From an uncultured Mollicutes bacterium (lineage in GTDB: Bacteria > Bacillota_I > Bacilli_A > RFN20 > CAG-826), in NCBI GenBank assembly GCA_945935945.1, contig CAMESA010000040.1:1-7767 (forward strand): 7,767 nucleotides of DNA. Direction: 5' to 3'. The translations under genes were made by a program, and so were the position numbers. Below the pieces are notes generated by a model. That model ran no database searches. It was not told where the DNA came from and saw only the letters and a program-made list of their open reading frames with translations. Shown here one piece after another: positions 6,357-7,767 of the stretch; position 1 is the first letter of the stretch, and every line of letters starts with the position of its first letter.

Positions 6357-6387
6357 TTGTTAATATTAATTTATAATGAATTATGAT
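6357..6387 (+). promoter_or_regulatory. Possible promoter of the nucleoside kinase gene
   Basis: TTGTTA (6357-6362) and TATGAT (6382-6387) are near-consensus -35 and -10 boxes, but the 19-base spacer is longer than the usual 17. A second -10-like TATAAT (6372-6377) has no matching -35. Initiation at about 6394 would leave a leader of about 29 bases before the ATG at 6423. Confidence 0.35.
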
Positions 6388-6422
6388 AAAATATATCTAT
6401 ATTCAATAAAGAGGTATTTATA

Positions 6423-7767
6423 ATGGAATTTACAATTAATCTCAATGGAGAGACTAAAGTTTTTAACAAAAGAATTAAACTATTAGAACTTACAAACGGC
6501 AATAAAGATATATTATGTGCGATTGTAAATGGAAAGTTACGCGAACTTGATTACGATGTTTATTATGATTCAACAGTTGAGTTCTTAACAATTAAAGATC
6601 ATGATGCAAACGAAATCTATGAACGTGGGATCAGATTTATTTTTGCAATGGCAACTCATTTGCTTTACCCTCAATACAGATTCAATATGTCTTACTCTAT
6701 TTCTCGTTCAATTTCTGTCGTCGCTTATGTAAAAAATGATGATAATAGCATGAAAAGAATATTTTTAACCAAAAATATGGTTAAAGAAATTGAAGATAAA
6801 ATGAGAGAGATAGTAGATAATGATTATCCTTTAATTAGATTGATTAAACCAAATGATGAAGCAAGGAAGATTTATCAACAATTTGCATTAGATGATAAGT
6901 TAGAAATTTTACAATACAGACCTGAAAAAACTGTTCACTTTTATGATTGCAATGGTTATTTGAACTACATGTATGGAAAAATGGTTCCATCATCTGGTTA
7001 TTTAAAAGATTTTAAGTTGCTTTATTACACACCAGGTTTATTAATTCAATATCCAAGAAGTGAAAGTAATGGATTAATACCTCAGTTTAAAGATGAACCA
7101 ACCTTTGCAAACGCACTAAATAGAGCTCAAGTTTGGTCGTATCGAGTCAATTTATCAACTGTTGGTCAAATTAATTCATTTATTAAAGATGATGAGCTTT
7201 CACAAGTTGCATTAATAAATATATGTGAAGATAGACACAATAGAATGCTTTGCGAATTAGGTCAAAAAATTCAAGATAATATTGATACAATTCGACTTAT
7301 TTGTATTGCTGGACCATCAAGTAGTGGAAAAACTACATTCGCTGATCGTCTAACAATTGAATTAAAGTCAAGAGGTATTAACCCAATCCGTATTTCAATG
7401 GATGATTACTATAAAAAGAGAGAATTTGTCCCAAAAGACGAAGATGGGAATTACGATTTTGAATCAATTGATGCTTTAAATATTGATTTATTTAATGACA
7501 ATATTGTTTCTCTTTTAAATGGTGAATCAGTTTCATTACCAACATTTAGTTTCAAAAGTAATGAAACAAAATTTAATGATCCAGTTTCAATTAATAGTAA
7601 AGACCCAATTATTATCGAAGGAATTCATGCACTAAACGAATTAGCTACTGAGTCAATTCCAAAATTCTCTAAATTCAAAATTTACATTGCTCCACAAGTT
7701 CAAATGAATCTTGATGATGAAAACCCAATGACATTAACAGATGTTAGATTATTAAGAAGAATTGTTA
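6423..7767 (+). CDS. Nucleoside (uridine-type) kinase with ThrRS-like N-terminus, 3' end cut off
   Basis: 448 codons are present with no stop; the gene continues past the window. The N-terminus (about 1-60) is a TGS-like beta-grasp domain, including AIVNGKLRELDYD at about 33-45. A region related to the second additional (editing) domain of threonyl-tRNA synthetase follows, to about 210. The C-terminal part is a P-loop kinase of the uridine kinase/phosphoribulokinase type: Walker A GPSSSGKT (297-304), the DDYY substrate-side motif (327-330) and EGIHALN (399-405). Proteins of this build are annotated as nucleoside kinases and should phosphorylate uridine or a related nucleoside in pyrimidine salvage. 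The family's usual size is about 550 residues, so roughly 100 are missing. Of the four ThrRS editing-site ligands, only His79 remains; Ala75, Met183 and Met187 replace the others. The start has a GAGGT site at 6411-6415, seven bases upstream. The exact substrate is not known. Confidence 0.9.
   Translation, partial: MEFTINLNGETKVFNKRIKLLELTNGNKDILCAIVNGKLRELDYDVYYDSTVEFLTIKDHDANEIYERGIRFIFAMATHLLYPQYRFNMSYSISRSISVVAYVKNDDNSMKRIFLTKNMVKEIEDKMREIVDNDYPLIRLIKPNDEARKIYQQFALDDKLEILQYRPEKTVHFYDCNGYLNYMYGKMVPSSGYLKDFKLLYYTPGLLIQYPRSESNGLIPQFKDEPTFANALNRAQVWSYRVNLSTVGQINSFIKDDELSQVALINICEDRHNRMLCELGQKIQDNIDTIRLICIAGPSSSGKTTFADRLTIELKSRGINPIRISMDDYYKKREFVPKDEDGNYDFESIDALNIDLFNDNIVSLLNGESVSLPTFSFKSNETKFNDPVSINSKDPIIIEGIHALNELATESIPKFSKFKIYIAPQVQMNLDDENPMTLTDVRLLRRIV

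Noticed and set aside
1..7767. UGA-as-tryptophan code (as in many Mollicutes)
   Set aside because: All tryptophans at conserved positions are TGG, and TGA works as a true stop: the zinc-ribbon gene ends in TGA directly against its terminator.

Overview
The window is AT-rich bacterial DNA from a low-GC Bacillota, possibly one of the Mollicutes-like Bacilli. Three things support this: strongly A/T-biased codon choice, AGGAGG-type ribosome binding sites, and a CIRCE (HrcA operator) pair at a heat-shock promoter. The standard genetic code fits. Tryptophan is written TGG, and TGA ends two genes, one of them directly against a terminator. No 16S or other marker is present, so I go no further on taxonomy.

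Left part (1-3339): an unrecognised polytopic membrane protein on the minus strand (28-717) is divergent from a two-gene plus-strand unit. The first gene (810-2021) encodes a Mbeg1/DUF2974-type serine hydrolase. Its last bases overlap the start of a CLC-family chloride channel/transporter gene (ending 3312), so the two are probably translationally coupled. A compact bidirectional terminator of only 27 bp separates the CLC gene from the next, convergent gene.

Middle (3340-6251, all minus strand): a small zinc-ribbon membrane protein (3340-3696) follows the strong terminator of a chaperone operon, hsp20 (5750-6166) then htpG (3799-5709). The two chaperone genes are about 40 bp apart, with a 9-bp stem-loop between them that overlaps the hsp20 stop codon. 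The operon promoter has perfect consensus -35 and -10 boxes. Two CIRCE-type inverted repeats bracket it, one across the -35 box and one across the predicted transcription start and the edge of the Shine-Dalgarno sequence. This predicts tight HrcA repression of a small heat-shock protein plus Hsp90, which is not the usual CIRCE pair of dnaK and groE.

Right part (6252-7767): an AT-rich intergenic stretch holds one copy of a short degenerate repeat; the other copy, in inverted orientation, is at the extreme left of the window. It is followed by a plus-strand gene cut off by the window end. That gene encodes a nucleoside (uridine-type) kinase fused to threonyl-tRNA-synthetase-like N-terminal domains, in which three of the four metal/editing-site residues are replaced.

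Most of the window is ordinary housekeeping and stress-response content. I found no convincing new multi-gene system. The best leads are the double-CIRCE promoter on hsp20-htpG, the intercistronic hairpin, the inverted repeat pair and the decayed editing domain of the kinase.
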